The position numbers and the translations under genes were made by a program. A stretch of 64,000 nt of DNA from Rossellomorea aquimaris. Its GTDB lineage: Bacteria; Bacillota; Bacilli; Bacillales; Bacillaceae_B. This document shows, piece after piece, positions 52,467-62,153 of the stretch (the first letter of the stretch is position 1; the number at the start of each line of letters is the position of its first letter). A model generated the notes under the pieces. The model was given only the letters and a program-made list of their open reading frames with translations, was not told the origin of the DNA and searched no databases. The stretch spans positions 1 through 64,000 of the forward strand of contig NZ_QNRJ01000006.1 of NCBI RefSeq assembly GCF_003315075.1, in the 5' to 3' direction.

Positions 52467-53318
52467 TTAATTATCCAATAAATAAGAAGAATACGTTCCG
52501 ATCATTTTCACTTTGCATCCGAGGGCTTCCATTTCGCTGATCGCTCCCGGCAGTAGTACATCATCCATTTCGTGAGCTACATCTATCAAGAAGAAATAAT
52601 CCCCTAACCCTGTTTTCAACGGTCTGGATTCAATTTTACTTAAGTTCAATTGTCTCCAGGCAAAGGTTGATAATACCTGGTGGAGCGCTCCGGATCGATC
52701 TTTCGGGAGAGTCACCATCAAGGTCGTCTTCTCCATCGTTTTTTCCTGGGGAAGCGACAAGGAATCGGCCGTCTTATGTAAAACGATGAACCTTGTATGA
52801 TTATAGGCAAAATCATGAATGTTTTCATGCAGGATCATTAACCCGTATCTTTCAGCTGCCAACTCGTTTCCGATCGCCCCTAGAAACGCATCAGGGTTCT
52901 CACTCACGAATTTAGCTGCGGCTGCGGTGCTGGTCGTTTGTTCTAAAGAAACGCCCCGAAACTGCTTATGTAAAAACTTATGGCACTGTGCCAATGCGTG
53001 GGAATGGGAAAGAATCTTTCGAATCGGTTCTTCACTATCGGTCCATTCCGGATGTATCATTAAATGCTGCTGAATCGCGGACGTCAATTCTGCTGTAATC
53101 GCTAAATCCGCTTCATGAAACAAATAATCGACTGTAATATGTACCGAGCCTTCCAAGGCATTTTCCAAAGGAACAACGGCATAATCGACCTCATTTTCTA
53201 TCACCGCTTCAATGCAATCAGGAATCGTTACATATGGCACCGTTTCTTGTTCTGGAAATGCCTTCTTGACAGCTAAATCTGTAAAGGAAGCCTGGGGTCC
53301 TAAATAAGCAATTTTCAC
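52467..53318 (-). CDS. pheA: Prephenate dehydratase
   Basis: 283 residues from the GTG at 53318 (GAGAGGGAG, 6-nt spacer; KIAYLGPQASFTDLAVKKAFP is the normal N-terminus). Catalytic PDT domain (1-180) with YAVVPLENALEGSVHITVDYL, then TRFIVL. ACT regulatory domain (about 195-270) with the phenylalanine-binding segments DRSGALHQVLSTFAWRQLNLSKIESRP (GALV- and ESRP-type). Converts prephenate to phenylpyruvate with feedback by Phe. Last gene of the block pheB-pheA. Confidence 0.95.
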   Translation of the reverse strand: MKIAYLGPQASFTDLAVKKAFPEQETVPYVTIPDCIEAVIENEVDYAVVPLENALEGSVHITVDYLFHEADLAITAELTSAIQQHLMIHPEWTDSEEPIRKILSHSHALAQCHKFLHKQFRGVSLEQTTSTAAAAKFVSENPDAFLGAIGNELAAERYGLMILHENIHDFAYNHTRFIVLHKTADSLSLPQEKTMEKTTLMVTLPKDRSGALHQVLSTFAWRQLNLSKIESRPLKTGLGDYFFLIDVAHEMDDVLLPGAISEMEALGCKVKMIGTYSSYLLDN

Positions 53319-53410
53319 TCTGATCTCCCTCTCACACTCACCAAATTTATTGAACATTCTAACACGTCCAGCATCAAAGAGGAAGAGTTTTTAAGCAAAA
53401 AAAAGAAGCA

Positions 53411-53866
53411 TCAGGCACCTGAACCCAACACTTCTACTTTTTCTACAAATTCTAATCGTCTCAGCTTTGAAAGTAAGTCTTCCAATCCTATCGTAAGGTC
53501 TGTCACATTCAGTGATAGCGTGACATTCGCTCTTCCTTGCAAAGGGATTGTCTGATGTATCGTTAAAATATTGCAACCATGGTTGGCTGTTTCACTGAGT
53601 AAATGAGACAACGTTCCTGAACGATCTTCCAGATGGAAGAATAGCGTGATGATTCTCTCCTTCACCACGGTGTGAAACGGAAACACAGTATCACGATATT
53701 TATAAAAGGCACTCCGGCTTAAATCAACCCGATGCACCGCTTCCCATACTGAGTCGGCCTTGCCTCTTTCAATCAATTCTTTCGCATCCAGGGTTTTCTT
53801 CATCGCTTCGGGCAGCACATCTTCACGTACTAAATAAAACTTGCCCTCTTGAAATTTTTTCCCCAA
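53411..53866 (-). CDS. pheB: ACT domain protein PheB
   Basis: 151 residues, TTG start at 53866 behind GGAGGAA. The N-terminal part (about 1-65) has [48 protein letters not shown], predicted HTH-like; the C-terminal ACT domain (70-148) has [49 protein letters not shown]. It was first thought to be a chorismate mutase; current data treat it as an ACT-domain protein of regulatory nature. Always next to obg and pheA in Bacillus. Confidence 0.93.
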   Translation of the reverse strand: MGKKFQEGKFYLVREDVLPEAMKKTLDAKELIERGKADSVWEAVHRVDLSRSAFYKYRDTVFPFHTVVKERIITLFFHLEDRSGTLSHLLSETANHGCNILTIHQTIPLQGRANVTLSLNVTDLTIGLEDLLSKLRRLEFVEKVEVLGSGA

Positions 53867-54010
53867 TGACTATTCCTCCAATTGTCTTGCTCGAGTGGCC
53901 AGGGGCAAAGATCAAGCCCCTAAGAAAACCTCTCAGCTTACTATTGTAGAGCATCGTCCGCTTATAAAAGCCGACAATGCTATCTGTCTGAAATAGATGA
54001 AGGATGAAAC

Positions 54011-55297
54011 TTAATCTACAAACTCGAATTCATATTTTATTAAACGGATCGTATCGCCATTTTTGGCACCACGTTCACGAAGCGCATCATCTACACCATA
54101 CGAACGAAGCTGTCTGGCGAAACGTCTCGCCGAATCTTCACGTGAGAAGTCAGTCATCTTGAATAGTCTCTCGATTTTCGCACCGCCAACAACGAATGTT
54201 CCATCTGGATCACGTGTGATTTCGAATTCTTTTTCTTCTTCTTCATGCTTATAAAGTACACGGTGAAATCCGGTTTCTTCTTCTTCATGAATAGGGAACT
54301 CAGACGTTGTTTCCACTTTATCTGCTACAGCATATAGAAGTTCACTTAACCCCTGCTGAGTGACCGCTGAGATCGGGAAGATAGGATAATCTTCCTCAAT
54401 TTTTTCTTTGAAGATCTTCAGGTTCTCTTCTGCATCAGGCATGTCCATTTTATTGGCAACGATGATTTGAGGTCTTTCTGTTAAACGAAGATTGTATTGC
54501 TTAAGCTCTTCATTAATTGTCAGATAGTCCTCGTACGGGTCTCTGCCTTCAATTCCACTCATATCGATCACATGAACAATAACACGTGTACGTTCAATGT
54601 GACGAAGGAATTGATGACCGAGTCCAACGCCTTCATGTGCTCCCTGGATTAATCCAGGTAAGTCAGCCATAACAAAACTTCTACCATCTCCCGTTTCCAC
54701 CATTCCTAAATTAGGAACAATCGTTGTGAAATGGTATGCAGCAATCTTTGGCTTCGCTGCTGAAACAACTGAAAGCAATGTGGATTTCCCAACGCTTGGG
54801 AATCCTACCAAGCCAACATCAGCCAGTAGCTTTAATTCCATTACGATATAGCGTTCTTGTCCCGGCTCCCCTTTTTCAGAAAGCTCAGGAGCAGGGTTGG
54901 CAGGCGTTGCGAATCGGGAATTCCCTCGTCCACCGCGGCCACCTTTCGTAATCACTGCACGCTGGCCGTGCTGCACAAGGTCGGCAATCGTTTCACCTGT
55001 ATCATCGTCCTTCACTACTGTTCCAGGTGGGACCTTTACAACCATATCTTCCGCATTGCGTCCGTGCTGATTCTTACTCATCCCGTGCTCTCCACGAGGT
55101 GCTTTGAAATGACGTTGATAGCGGAAATCCATTAAGGTTCTTAGCCCTTCTTCCACTTCGAAAATAACGTCTGCACCGTGACCGCCATCTCCTCCGGCGG
55201 GACCACCTTTAGGTACATATTTCTCACGACGGAAGGCAACCATACCGTTTCCGCCGTCACCGCCCTTTGTATAAACCTTGACCTGATCTATAAACAT
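54011..55297 (-). CDS. obg: Obg-type GTPase, ribosome assembly
   Basis: 428 residues, essential GTPase. Glycine-rich OBG fold (1-158) with [36 protein letters not shown] domain (159-330) with G1 [13 protein letters not shown]3 [13 protein letters not shown]4 NKMD and G5 SAV; C-terminal OCT domain (about 350-428) with [49 protein letters not shown]. Acts in 50S maturation and, in Bacillus, in the stress response and sporulation initiation. ATG at 55297 after GGAGTGAAAGT. Follows spo0B as in B. subtilis. Confidence 0.97.
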   Translation of the reverse strand: MFIDQVKVYTKGGDGGNGMVAFRREKYVPKGGPAGGDGGHGADVIFEVEEGLRTLMDFRYQRHFKAPRGEHGMSKNQHGRNAEDMVVKVPPGTVVKDDDTGETIADLVQHGQRAVITKGGRGGRGNSRFATPANPAPELSEKGEPGQERYIVMELKLLADVGLVGFPSVGKSTLLSVVSAAKPKIAAYHFTTIVPNLGMVETGDGRSFVMADLPGLIQGAHEGVGLGHQFLRHIERTRVIVHVIDMSGIEGRDPYEDYLTINEELKQYNLRLTERPQIIVANKMDMPDAEENLKIFKEKIEEDYPIFPISAVTQQGLSELLYAVADKVETTSEFPIHEEEETGFHRVLYKHEEEEKEFEITRDPDGTFVVGGAKIERLFKMTDFSREDSARRFARQLRSYGVDDALRERGAKNGDTIRLIKYEFEFVD

Positions 55298-55329
55298 ACT
55301 TTCACTCCTAACTTATCCGTGAAATCGCC

Positions 55330-55863
55330 TTATCTGGCGACTACATGAATGACAAGAACCTCTTCTTGAAGTTGTTCTATTTCTATATTTTCTCCGTTTG
55401 CTCGTTGATTCTTTATCCAGTCTTCCACCATGCTTGTACTCTTTAGTATGCCTGTGAAATCAAATATAAAACGGGATTGTTCTTTTGTAATGTCCAGTAA
55501 GATGGATAATTGATTTTCTACATTGTTCATTACATTTGATTCAAGGAATTGTAGAAACTCCTTGCACCAGTTGTAAAGCCTTCGATCTTCAAGCCCGTGT
55601 GATGACTCCGTTTGAAGGACTTCAAAATCCAGCTTAATCAAATGTCTTGACCAATTATAGGTTAATATCCATTCTGCCAATAATGGAAGCTTTAAATTTG
55701 ATAGCTTCGACTCATTTTGTGCAACAAGAACCATTTCCTCGATCACTTGCTTCGCCCGCTCCACGCGATCAAGATCCAGGTTGCCTTTTATTAATTGCAA
55801 ATCATTCATCCAGTCGTGGCGAGCATGCCTTAACGCCTCGACTACACCCCAATTTTCGCTCAT
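55330..55863 (-). CDS. spo0B: Sporulation phosphotransferase Spo0B
   Basis: 177 residues. Four-helix dimer region with the phospho-acceptor His16 in RHARHDWMNDLQLIKGNLDLDRVERAKQVIEEMV (equivalent of B. subtilis His30), and a degenerate ATPase-like C-terminal domain. It moves phosphate from Spo0F to Spo0A in the sporulation relay. It is about 12 residues shorter at the N-terminus than the B. subtilis protein. ATG at 55863. Co-transcribed with obg, 32 bp apart. Confidence 0.93.
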   Translation of the reverse strand: MSENWGVVEALRHARHDWMNDLQLIKGNLDLDRVERAKQVIEEMVLVAQNESKLSNLKLPLLAEWILTYNWSRHLIKLDFEVLQTESSHGLEDRRLYNWCKEFLQFLESNVMNNVENQLSILLDITKEQSRFIFDFTGILKSTSMVEDWIKNQRANGENIEIEQLQEEVLVIHVVAR

Positions 55864-55995
55864 AATCTAACTCCTATACTTTAAGTGCTACCTGTAAGTA
55901 TATCAAAGATGAGACTCTCGCGTATATTGTTTCTGTAAAATTGGTGGGTGAATGAAAATCAAACCCGAGCCATCACCCATATCCCTGATAAAAAT

Positions 55996-56026
55996 AAAAC
56001 TCTAACCGAAAGTCGGTTAGAGTTTT
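55996..56026 (-). terminator. Terminator of the rplU-prp-rpmA operon
   Basis: AAAACTCTAACCGA / TCGGTTAGAGTTTT stem. Confidence 0.9.
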
Positions 56027-56042
56027 CGTTAAAGATATGCGA

Positions 56043-56333
56043 TTAAGCTTCATTCGCAACTGGGTATACGCTCACTTTTTTCTTGTCACGACCCATGCGT
56101 TCGAAACGAACAACACCGTCGGTTTTAGCGAAAAGTGTATCGTCGCCGCCACGGCCGACGTTTAGGCCTGGATAAATTTTCGTACCGCGTTGACGGTAAA
56201 GAATTGATCCACCAGAAACCATTTGACCGTCTGCACGCTTAGCACCAAGGCGCTTTGAGATAGAGTCACGACCATTCTTAGTCGAACCTACTCCTTTTTT
56301 GGACGCAAAAAACTGAAGGTCTAATCTTAACAT
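56043..56333 (-). CDS. rpmA: 50S ribosomal protein bL27
   Basis: 96 residues from the ATG at 56333, just behind AGGAGGTG; a start at 56342 lies on the Shine-Dalgarno. The N-terminus [24 protein letters not shown] carries the Firmicutes extension cleaved between Phe-Phe and Ala by the Prp protease, whose gene is next door. bL27 sits at the peptidyl-transferase centre. Third gene of rplU-prp-rpmA. Confidence 0.97.
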   Translation of the reverse strand: MLRLDLQFFASKKGVGSTKNGRDSISKRLGAKRADGQMVSGGSILYRQRGTKIYPGLNVGRGGDDTLFAKTDGVVRFERMGRDKKKVSVYPVANEA

Positions 56334-56345
56334 CTGTTCCACCTC

Positions 56346-56681
56346 CTACTTTTTGAAGGTTATTTTAATAAAATCACTATAGTCTCTTTCAATCGTCTGG
56401 AGGCTGATAAGCATGCTATCCAGTAGCAGCTGTATCTTGCTCTCCGTTTCTTCCGGAAGATCATCAGGGATGACGCAGCGAAGATATCCACCATCAGAGG
56501 ATTGCTCGATGGACGGTTCTACACCGGTTAACGCCATAATGGCATTAATACTGCCGAATGAAACAGCAGAAGCACCTGCACAAACAATGTCTTGCCCATT
56601 TTCGGCAAAATCAGCATGTCCATCCATAGAGAAAGAACGGATTCTTTTCCCCGATGAACGCTCTACGTAAACGTTAATCAT
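56346..56681 (-). CDS. prp: Ribosomal-processing cysteine protease Prp
   Basis: 111 residues. Catalytic dyad His22 (SMDGHADFAE) and Cys34 (IVCAGASAVSFGSINAI) are present. It removes the N-terminal extension of bL27; formerly YsxB. It lies between rplU and rpmA as in all bacteria with extended bL27. Confidence 0.95.
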   Translation of the reverse strand: MINVYVERSSGKRIRSFSMDGHADFAENGQDIVCAGASAVSFGSINAIMALTGVEPSIEQSSDGGYLRCVIPDDLPEETESKIQLLLDSMLISLQTIERDYSDFIKITFKK

Positions 56682-56692
56682 AATCTCACGCC

Positions 56693-57001
56693 TTACGCGT
56701 TGATTTCGTCAATGACAACTTTAGTGTAAGGTTGACGGTGACCTTGCTTACGACGGTAGTTCTTTTTCGCTTTGTATTTGAATACTACAAGCTTTTTCGC
56801 GCGGCCTTGCTTTTCAACTTTCGCTGTTACAGTAGCTCCATCCACTAACGGACTTCCTACTTTCACATCGTCGCCACCAACGAATAGAACTTTGTCAAAA
56901 GTTACCGTATCGCCTTGTTCTCCGTTAAGCTTTTCGATGTAGATTGCTTGACCAGCTTCTACACGGATTTGCTTACCACCTGTTTCGATAATTGCGTACA
57001 T
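56693..57001 (-). CDS. rplU: 50S ribosomal protein bL21
   Basis: 102 residues, complete: [77 protein letters not shown] at 57001 behind AAGGAGGTG. First gene of rplU-prp-rpmA, preceded by the L21 leader and a good sigma-A promoter. Confidence 0.97.
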   Translation of the reverse strand: MYAIIETGGKQIRVEAGQAIYIEKLNGEQGDTVTFDKVLFVGGDDVKVGSPLVDGATVTAKVEKQGRAKKLVVFKYKAKKNYRRKQGHRQPYTKVVIDEINA

Positions 57002-57108
57002 AATCGCACCTCCTTATAAACTCAGACTCGCCAATGACAGGTGTTGGATTGCTCCACACTTTAGTACCTGTAATGAGCGGTTGTAGCACGGGTGCTACAA
57101 TCAATAAC
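57002..57108 (-). ncRNA. Ribosomal protein L21 leader
   Basis: The transcript start region contains a stem TTGTAGCACCCGTGCTACAA, then ACAGGT...ACCTGT around AAAGTGTGGAGCAATCCAAC, typical of the Bacillus L21 leader thought to bind bL21 for autoregulation. Recognised by position and layout, not by a covariance search. Confidence 0.75.
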
Positions 57109-57114
57109 ATTAGA

Positions 57115-57144
57115 ATCCTATCATAAAAATCGATGTACTGTCAA
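57115..57144 (-). promoter_or_regulatory. Sigma-A promoter of rplU operon
   Basis: On the minus strand TTGACA (57139-57144), 18-bp spacer, TAGGAT (57115-57120), directly upstream of the leader. Confidence 0.7.
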
Positions 57145-57159
57145 TAACAATCAAGAAAA

Positions 57160-58605
57160 TCATAGTAACTTTGTTACATGATAATAAGGATGTCCATGAG
57201 TGATTTCTTTGATTTTGATTTCTTTACTCAACGCTTTTTCCAATCTTTGAAGGTGAACGTTCTGATGCCCGGAAAAAACGGTTGCGACTTCCCGGGTCGC
57301 TTCCACTTCAATGAGGGATCCATCCATTGACTGCATTTCCCACAGCTCCCGTTCAAGCTGGAATGCAAGCGTCTCAGGCGTCATTTCTCTCCCTGTACCA
57401 TGACATACCGAGCAAGGGCGAGTCAAGTAGGCAGACAGGGGCTGACGGGTTCTCTTTCGCGTCAATTCAAGAATGCCAAGGGATGTAAAGCCTACGATCG
57501 TCGTGCGCTGCTTATCCGATACGAACGCATCTGAAAGCGCATCCATCACTTCCTGTTTGTGGCTTTCCTTTTTCATATCGATAAAATCGATGAGAATCAT
57601 GCCACTCAAATTCCGAAGTGTGAGTTGCTTCGCCATTTCTCTCGCCGCCAGTTTATTGGTTTGTAAAATGGTCTGTTCCAAATCGTCTTTACCCGTAAAC
57701 TTCCCTGAATTCACATCCACAACGGTCATGGCTTCTGTTGACTCAATGATGATAAATGCCCCATTATCGAGCCATACCACTTTTTTCAACACGTTCTCCC
57801 ATACAGAGGCAACGTGATAATGAAGAAGAATATTTTCCTGGCCTTGATAGAGTTCGAAGGTCCACTTATCTTTTATCCCGGCTCCGCTCACTTCTTCTAA
57901 ATGAAGAAGACTATCATAGTCATCGACTACAATCTTCCCCCCGCTCCCCTTCTTCAGTTGTTCATGGATATCCTCATAGAAAGTATCCTGCCGGGATAGA
58001 AGGGAAGGACATTTAGCTCTCAGGGACACCCTTTCCAGGCTTTCATATCTTGAACGTAATGAGTGCAGCTCCTCTTGCAGCATTCCTTCTCTCACTTCCA
58101 CGGCATTGGTGCGCATCACAATGCCTTCTTCCGGCTCTTTCCACTCATTCCCTAAGCGCCTTAGAACCTTCCTGTTTTCATCATCCACTTTTTTAGAAAC
58201 CGCCACATAGTACCCTTGTGGCATGTACACAAGATGTTCCCCTTTAAGCTCGATCACGGCCGTCAGCCTTGCCCCCTTCGAACCCATCTCATCCTTCATG
58301 ACCTGCACGATGATTTTTTGCCCTTCATGCACGCACTTCCCAATGGGATGAGGATCGTTCCCGGCATGATATGCCTCCACGTTCTGCGGAAAGTCCTTTT
58401 CATGAAGATAGCCATTTTTCCCACCGCCAAAATCTACAAATGCCGCACCCAGCCCTTTTTGGACCTTGACGACTCTTCCAAGATAAATATTGCCTGTTAA
58501 GCTTTCCTCTCCCGGCTGATATGTATATAATCCAATGATTTCATGGTCTGATCGGTATACCCACCGCTTTTCCCTGCTCTTACTGTGTACAATGATTTCT
58601 TCCAC
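57160..58605 (-). CDS. rng: Ribonuclease E/G family protein
   Basis: 481 residues from the GTG at 58605 (AAAAGGGG upstream), giving the normal EEIIVHSKSREKRW start; a frame to 58659 enters the terminator. S1-like region (about 35-120: NIYLGRVVKVQKGLGAAFVDFGGGKNGYLHEKDF). Catalytic DNase I-like domain with the Mg2+ Asp residues in VVDVNSGKFTG and LIDFIDM, and the zinc-link CSVCHGTG (near 418). RNase E/G processes rRNA and mRNA 5' ends. B. subtilis 168 lacks it, but other Bacillaceae carry it at this locus between spoIVFB and rplU. Confidence 0.9.
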   Translation of the reverse strand: MEEIIVHSKSREKRWVYRSDHEIIGLYTYQPGEESLTGNIYLGRVVKVQKGLGAAFVDFGGGKNGYLHEKDFPQNVEAYHAGNDPHPIGKCVHEGQKIIVQVMKDEMGSKGARLTAVIELKGEHLVYMPQGYYVAVSKKVDDENRKVLRRLGNEWKEPEEGIVMRTNAVEVREGMLQEELHSLRSRYESLERVSLRAKCPSLLSRQDTFYEDIHEQLKKGSGGKIVVDDYDSLLHLEEVSGAGIKDKWTFELYQGQENILLHYHVASVWENVLKKVVWLDNGAFIIIESTEAMTVVDVNSGKFTGKDDLEQTILQTNKLAAREMAKQLTLRNLSGMILIDFIDMKKESHKQEVMDALSDAFVSDKQRTTIVGFTSLGILELTRKRTRQPLSAYLTRPCSVCHGTGREMTPETLAFQLERELWEMQSMDGSLIEVEATREVATVFSGHQNVHLQRLEKALSKEIKIKEITHGHPYYHVTKLL

Positions 58606-58640
58606 TCCGAAAACCCCTTTTCCACGAAAAAAGTCATAAG

Positions 58641-58668
58641 AAAAAAGGGTTGATCCCAACCCTTTAAC
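58641..58668 (-). terminator. Terminator/attenuator between spoIVFB and rng
   Basis: AAAGGGTTG / CAACCC stem, then TTTTTTCTT on the minus strand, 36 bp before the rng start. Confidence 0.75.
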
Positions 58669-58705
58669 CAGTATGTCCTTACTTTATACAGTTCGTCTTC
58701 ATTCG

Positions 58706-59572
58706 TCAATAAAGGTAAAGGAGATCCTTCGTTTTGGCAGAGGTCATCTTTTCGGCAAAAAAAGCGTGGAGGAGCTCATTTTCATCCAGCTTCCCTACTT
58801 CAATTCCTTTTTCAAAGACAACGAGGGGATGCTTTACCCCCCGCTGAAACTTCTCCACTACTGTAATGATGGAATCTTCGCTTTCAATGGGAAGGGGCCG
58901 CAGCTCCACAAATTGATGACTCTTCCCGTAATACCGCTCTAACAAAAACTTCATAAACGCATACCGCCTCTGTTTCCAGTCCACCCATAATGAAAAGTAC
59001 AGGAACGAAAGAACGATCCACAGATTCAGATGAAGGGGAGCGATGATAAGTACAACCAGGTGGAACAGCAATAATAAACCAAAAGAAAAGAGAAGTGTGT
59101 ATTCATACGCTCTCAAATAATTAAGCTTCGTGGCTAAAAGTAACGAAATCATCTTCCCGCCATCCAATGGCCAAATGGGAAGAAGATTAAACAGCAGCAC
59201 CATCATATTCAACTGAAAAAAAAGCGAAAATGAGTCCGGGCTGATCACGCCGGTCTCCATGAGCCCCCAACCTGAAGCTATGAGCCATATGTGCTGCAAG
59301 GGCCCCGCAGCCACCACCCAGAACTCCTCCCGTAAAGAACGGTTTCCATGCTCATCCATCTCCGCAACCCCACCAAACGGCAACAGGGCGATTTTCTTGA
59401 CTCTCCAGGAAAAAGAATGGGCCATCAGTCCATGTCCCAACTCATGGATCGTAATGATGAAGAGAAGCAGTATCAGTTCAAAAAAATGAGCTGTCATTAT
59501 CGCAATGGCTATGACGAGCCAAAGCAAAGGGTGCACCTGAAATTTTTTCAAAAGTGAAATGATATTAGTCAA
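58706..59572 (-). CDS. spoIVFB: Intramembrane metalloprotease SpoIVFB (pro-sigma-K processing)
   Basis: 288 residues, TTG start at 59572 overlapping the spoIVFA end by 8 bp. Zinc site HELGH in LLFIITIHELGHGLMAHS (near 43-47) with the third ligand Asp in NLLPIWPLDGGKMIS (near 137). Six membrane helices in the first 200 residues, then a CBS-like C-terminal domain (about 215-288). It cleaves pro-sigma-K in the outer forespore membrane on a forespore signal, together with SpoIVFA and BofA. Confidence 0.95.
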   Translation of the reverse strand: MTNIISLLKKFQVHPLLWLVIAIAIMTAHFFELILLLFIITIHELGHGLMAHSFSWRVKKIALLPFGGVAEMDEHGNRSLREEFWVVAAGPLQHIWLIASGWGLMETGVISPDSFSLFFQLNMMVLLFNLLPIWPLDGGKMISLLLATKLNYLRAYEYTLLFSFGLLLLFHLVVLIIAPLHLNLWIVLSFLYFSLWVDWKQRRYAFMKFLLERYYGKSHQFVELRPLPIESEDSIITVVEKFQRGVKHPLVVFEKGIEVGKLDENELLHAFFAEKMTSAKTKDLLYLY

Positions 59573-60332
59573 ATGACATCACCTGTATCGGGTCGATAAA
59601 TGTATCACCCATTTTAATCGCGAAATAAAACTCTCCTGTCACATCGTTCTGGCTGCTGGTGGAAACCTTGCCTACAAGAGATCCCTTCTCAATCGATTCA
59701 TACTGTTTCACATCAATCGATTCGAGGTGACCATACCAGGATTCTGATTTGTCTGCATGTTGAATGATGACTGTGTTCCCAAGCTCCTCTTTCTTACCTG
59801 CAAATATAATCAAGCCCCCTTTCATCGCCGCTACATCTTCCCCTAAGCCTGTTTCAAGCATGATGCCTTGTCCATTGGTTTTGAAATTTTCAACGACCTT
59901 CCCCGACGCAGGTGCGGCATATTCCGCACTTTGCGCAGTGGTTGATTCTTTCTTGGTATTACTTGTCGGTAATAACGCTAATGGCTTTCCGAATTGGTCC
60001 TCATACCACGTGGAAATCGCGGCAAACTGGAATTCTGTATCCATGGTTCTCGTGACGACCGATTTCGCTTCATTGAAGACGGGTGAGGGACTCTTAAACA
60101 TAATCGCCGTCACTAATACCATGATTCCCGCTCCAAGTATCTTAAGCATAAAGGTTTCCTTTTTAAATAACGGATGCACCCCTTCTGGTGGCGGTCCCCC
60201 TTCAAAGCTTGTCTGGCGTTCCATTCCATAGCGCTCCTCGTCCGACGGGAGAAGAAATGAAGAGTTCTGGCCTGGATTCGTTTTCTTTCGTTTCGCTATC
60301 CGCTTGCGTATTTCATCCGCACGATTCCCCAT
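59565..60332 (-). CDS. spoIVFA: Stage IV sporulation protein FA
   Basis: 255 residues from the ATG at 60332 (AAAGGA, 9-nt spacer). A cytoplasmic basic N-terminus (RADEIRKRIAKRKK), one membrane helix at about 78-95 (MLKILGAGIMVLVTAIMF), and a C-terminal LytM/M23-like domain (GQGIMLETGLGEDVAAMKGG..., NTVIIQHADKSESWYGHLESIDV, KGSLVGKVSTSSQNDVTGEFYFAI). The metal ligands of active LytM enzymes are not complete, as expected. It anchors and regulates SpoIVFB and is degraded by SpoIVB/CtpB. Followed by and overlapping spoIVFB. Confidence 0.93.
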   Translation of the reverse strand: MGNRADEIRKRIAKRKKTNPGQNSSFLLPSDEERYGMERQTSFEGGPPPEGVHPLFKKETFMLKILGAGIMVLVTAIMFKSPSPVFNEAKSVVTRTMDTEFQFAAISTWYEDQFGKPLALLPTSNTKKESTTAQSAEYAAPASGKVVENFKTNGQGIMLETGLGEDVAAMKGGLIIFAGKKEELGNTVIIQHADKSESWYGHLESIDVKQYESIEKGSLVGKVSTSSQNDVTGEFYFAIKMGDTFIDPIQVMSFD

Positions 60333-60530
60333 GTACACCATTCCTTTATATAAGGTATTGTTTCATAAACGTCTTTGCACCACCCTGTTCAAGGGTGATT
60401 CTATACTAAATGGTTCTGTTCATGATGAGGGACAGGGGGTGTTAGATCCATATAAAAAAGAGAGCCATTTGAATACACATGATTTGCTACAATGTATGAC
60501 TTGTCCAGAAAGAATATTCATGGAGACAAT

Positions 60531-60571
60531 AAAAAAGTCCCGGCAAAACGCTCGATGCGCTTTACCGGGAC
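60531..60571 (-). terminator. minD terminator
   Basis: GTCCCGG...GC / GC...CCGGGAC stem with TTTTTT on the minus strand. The remaining gap to spoIVFA (60342-60530) shows no other feature. Confidence 0.88.
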
Positions 60572-60582
60572 TGAGTTGATTC

Positions 60583-61386
60583 TTATGCTTTTACACCGAA
60601 TAATTTTTTAATTCTTGAAAAGACGCCTGCCCGTTCTTCTTCCAAAGACTGTAACGGTACCGATTCACCCAGGATTCGTCTGGCAATATTCCGGTAGGAA
60701 ATGGAGGCTTTGCTTGTTGAATCAAGAGCGATGGGCTCACCTTTATTGGAAGATTTGATGACATTATCGTCGTCGGCAACAATACCAAGAAGATCGATGG
60801 AAAGATGGGCTGTGATTTCATCCACATCCAACATTTCACCATTTTTCATCATATGATTGCGTATTCGGTTAATGACGAGTTTCGGTGGTTCAATATTTTC
60901 TTTCTCCAGCAAACCGATGATTCGATCTGCATCCCGTACAGCTGAAATTTCAGGTGTCGTGACGACAATCGCACGATCGGCACCCGCCACAGCATTCTTA
61001 TACCCCTGCTCGATCCCCGCAGGACAATCAATAATGATATAATCATAGTCTTGCTTTAAATCTACTACTAGCTTCTTCATTTGCTCGGGGTTAACAGCGG
61101 ATTTATCACTTGTTTGTGCAGCTGGCAGTAAAAATAGTTTATCCTCGAAACGCTTATCTTTTACCAGAGCTTGGTGTACTTTACAGCGGCCCTCTACAAC
61201 GTCTACTAAGTCATAAATGATTCTGTTTTCGAGTCCCATCACCACATCCAGGTTTCTGAGACCGATATCTGTATCAATTAAACAAACCTTTTTGCCTTGT
61301 AGAGCTAATGCTGTACCAACATTGGCAGAAGTAGTCGTCTTTCCCACTCCACCTTTACCTGAAGTAACAACTATGGCTTCACCCAC
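60583..61386 (-). CDS. minD: Septum-site determining ATPase MinD
   Basis: 267 residues, GTG start at 61386 behind AAAGGAGG. Deviant Walker A TSGKGGVGKTTTSAN (8-22), switch VCLIDTDIGLRNLDVVMGLENR, Walker B YDYIIIDCPAGIEQGYK, and the C-terminal amphipathic helix VFSRIKKLFGV for membrane binding. With MinC it prevents division near poles. The start follows the minC stop by 1 bp. Confidence 0.97.
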   Translation of the reverse strand: MGEAIVVTSGKGGVGKTTTSANVGTALALQGKKVCLIDTDIGLRNLDVVMGLENRIIYDLVDVVEGRCKVHQALVKDKRFEDKLFLLPAAQTSDKSAVNPEQMKKLVVDLKQDYDYIIIDCPAGIEQGYKNAVAGADRAIVVTTPEISAVRDADRIIGLLEKENIEPPKLVINRIRNHMMKNGEMLDVDEITAHLSIDLLGIVADDDNVIKSSNKGEPIALDSTSKASISYRNIARRILGESVPLQSLEEERAGVFSRIKKLFGVKA

Positions 61387-61387
61387 A

Positions 61388-62068
61388 TTAGCTTCCTCCT
61401 TTAAAACTAGTAATATTTGGTCTAAGATGCTTTAAAACTTGTAATCGATCTACCACAATTTGTCCCTGATCATCGACATAGGCACATTCCATTTCGTGCT
61501 CATCGTCTTCTTCCACCCGATCAGGTGCCCGGTTCAGGGAATCCCCTATCCGGAGCTGGGACGGAACCATTTGGGATGCCACGATGACTGCCTCCAGGTT
61601 TCCGTTGTGACCGGCATGGGCAATTCCTTTTAACGAACCCAATATGTAAATATTCCCTCCAGCCAGCACTTTTCCGCCGGGATTGACATCGCCGACGATA
61701 AGGATGTCTCCTGATACTTCCACGACTTGTCCCGACCGGATCACGCCGGTTAGAGTTTCTATATTCCGTTCATCTATGAGTTTCTCTGCTTCATTCTTTG
61801 TAATCACATTACTCCATACTTCATTCACTACTAAATTACGTTTTTGTCTTACGATCTCTTTCAACTCTTCCACTTGATCATCCGTCAGGTAGCGATTTCG
61901 TGTTTGAATATTGACCGTGAGCAGGGGAGTCCCTTCTGTTTCCCGGTATTGTGCAGACAGCTTATCGTCCAATTCCTTCTTTAACTCATGAAAGGAGCAT
62001 TGATCATTGAGATGAAGAGTCAGTCCTTCTTTTGTTCCTTTTATCATCACATTTGGCTTTTTATTCAT
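61388..62068 (-). CDS. minC: Septum-site determining protein MinC
   Basis: 226 residues from the ATG at 62068 (GAGGTG upstream). N-terminal FtsZ-inhibitory domain (1-100) and C-terminal beta-helix (about 110-215) with GQVVEVSGDILIVGDVNPGGKVLAGGNIYILGSLKGIAHAGHNGN and MVPSQLRIGD, the MinD-binding face. Followed at once by minD. Confidence 0.95.
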   Translation of the reverse strand: MNKKPNVMIKGTKEGLTLHLNDQCSFHELKKELDDKLSAQYRETEGTPLLTVNIQTRNRYLTDDQVEELKEIVRQKRNLVVNEVWSNVITKNEAEKLIDERNIETLTGVIRSGQVVEVSGDILIVGDVNPGGKVLAGGNIYILGSLKGIAHAGHNGNLEAVIVASQMVPSQLRIGDSLNRAPDRVEEDDEHEMECAYVDDQGQIVVDRLQVLKHLRPNITSFKGGS

Positions 62069-62153
62069 GGCGCAATTTTTCACCTCAGTCGTCTATTAAA
62101 TTCGACATAAGCAGTGCCATTTCCTCTTTTTATGAAAAAATTACTAATAGAAT

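Noticed and set aside
59565-59900. Active M23 peptidase in SpoIVFA
   Set aside because: The domain resembles LytM but the full set of zinc ligands is not seen, as known for SpoIVFA.
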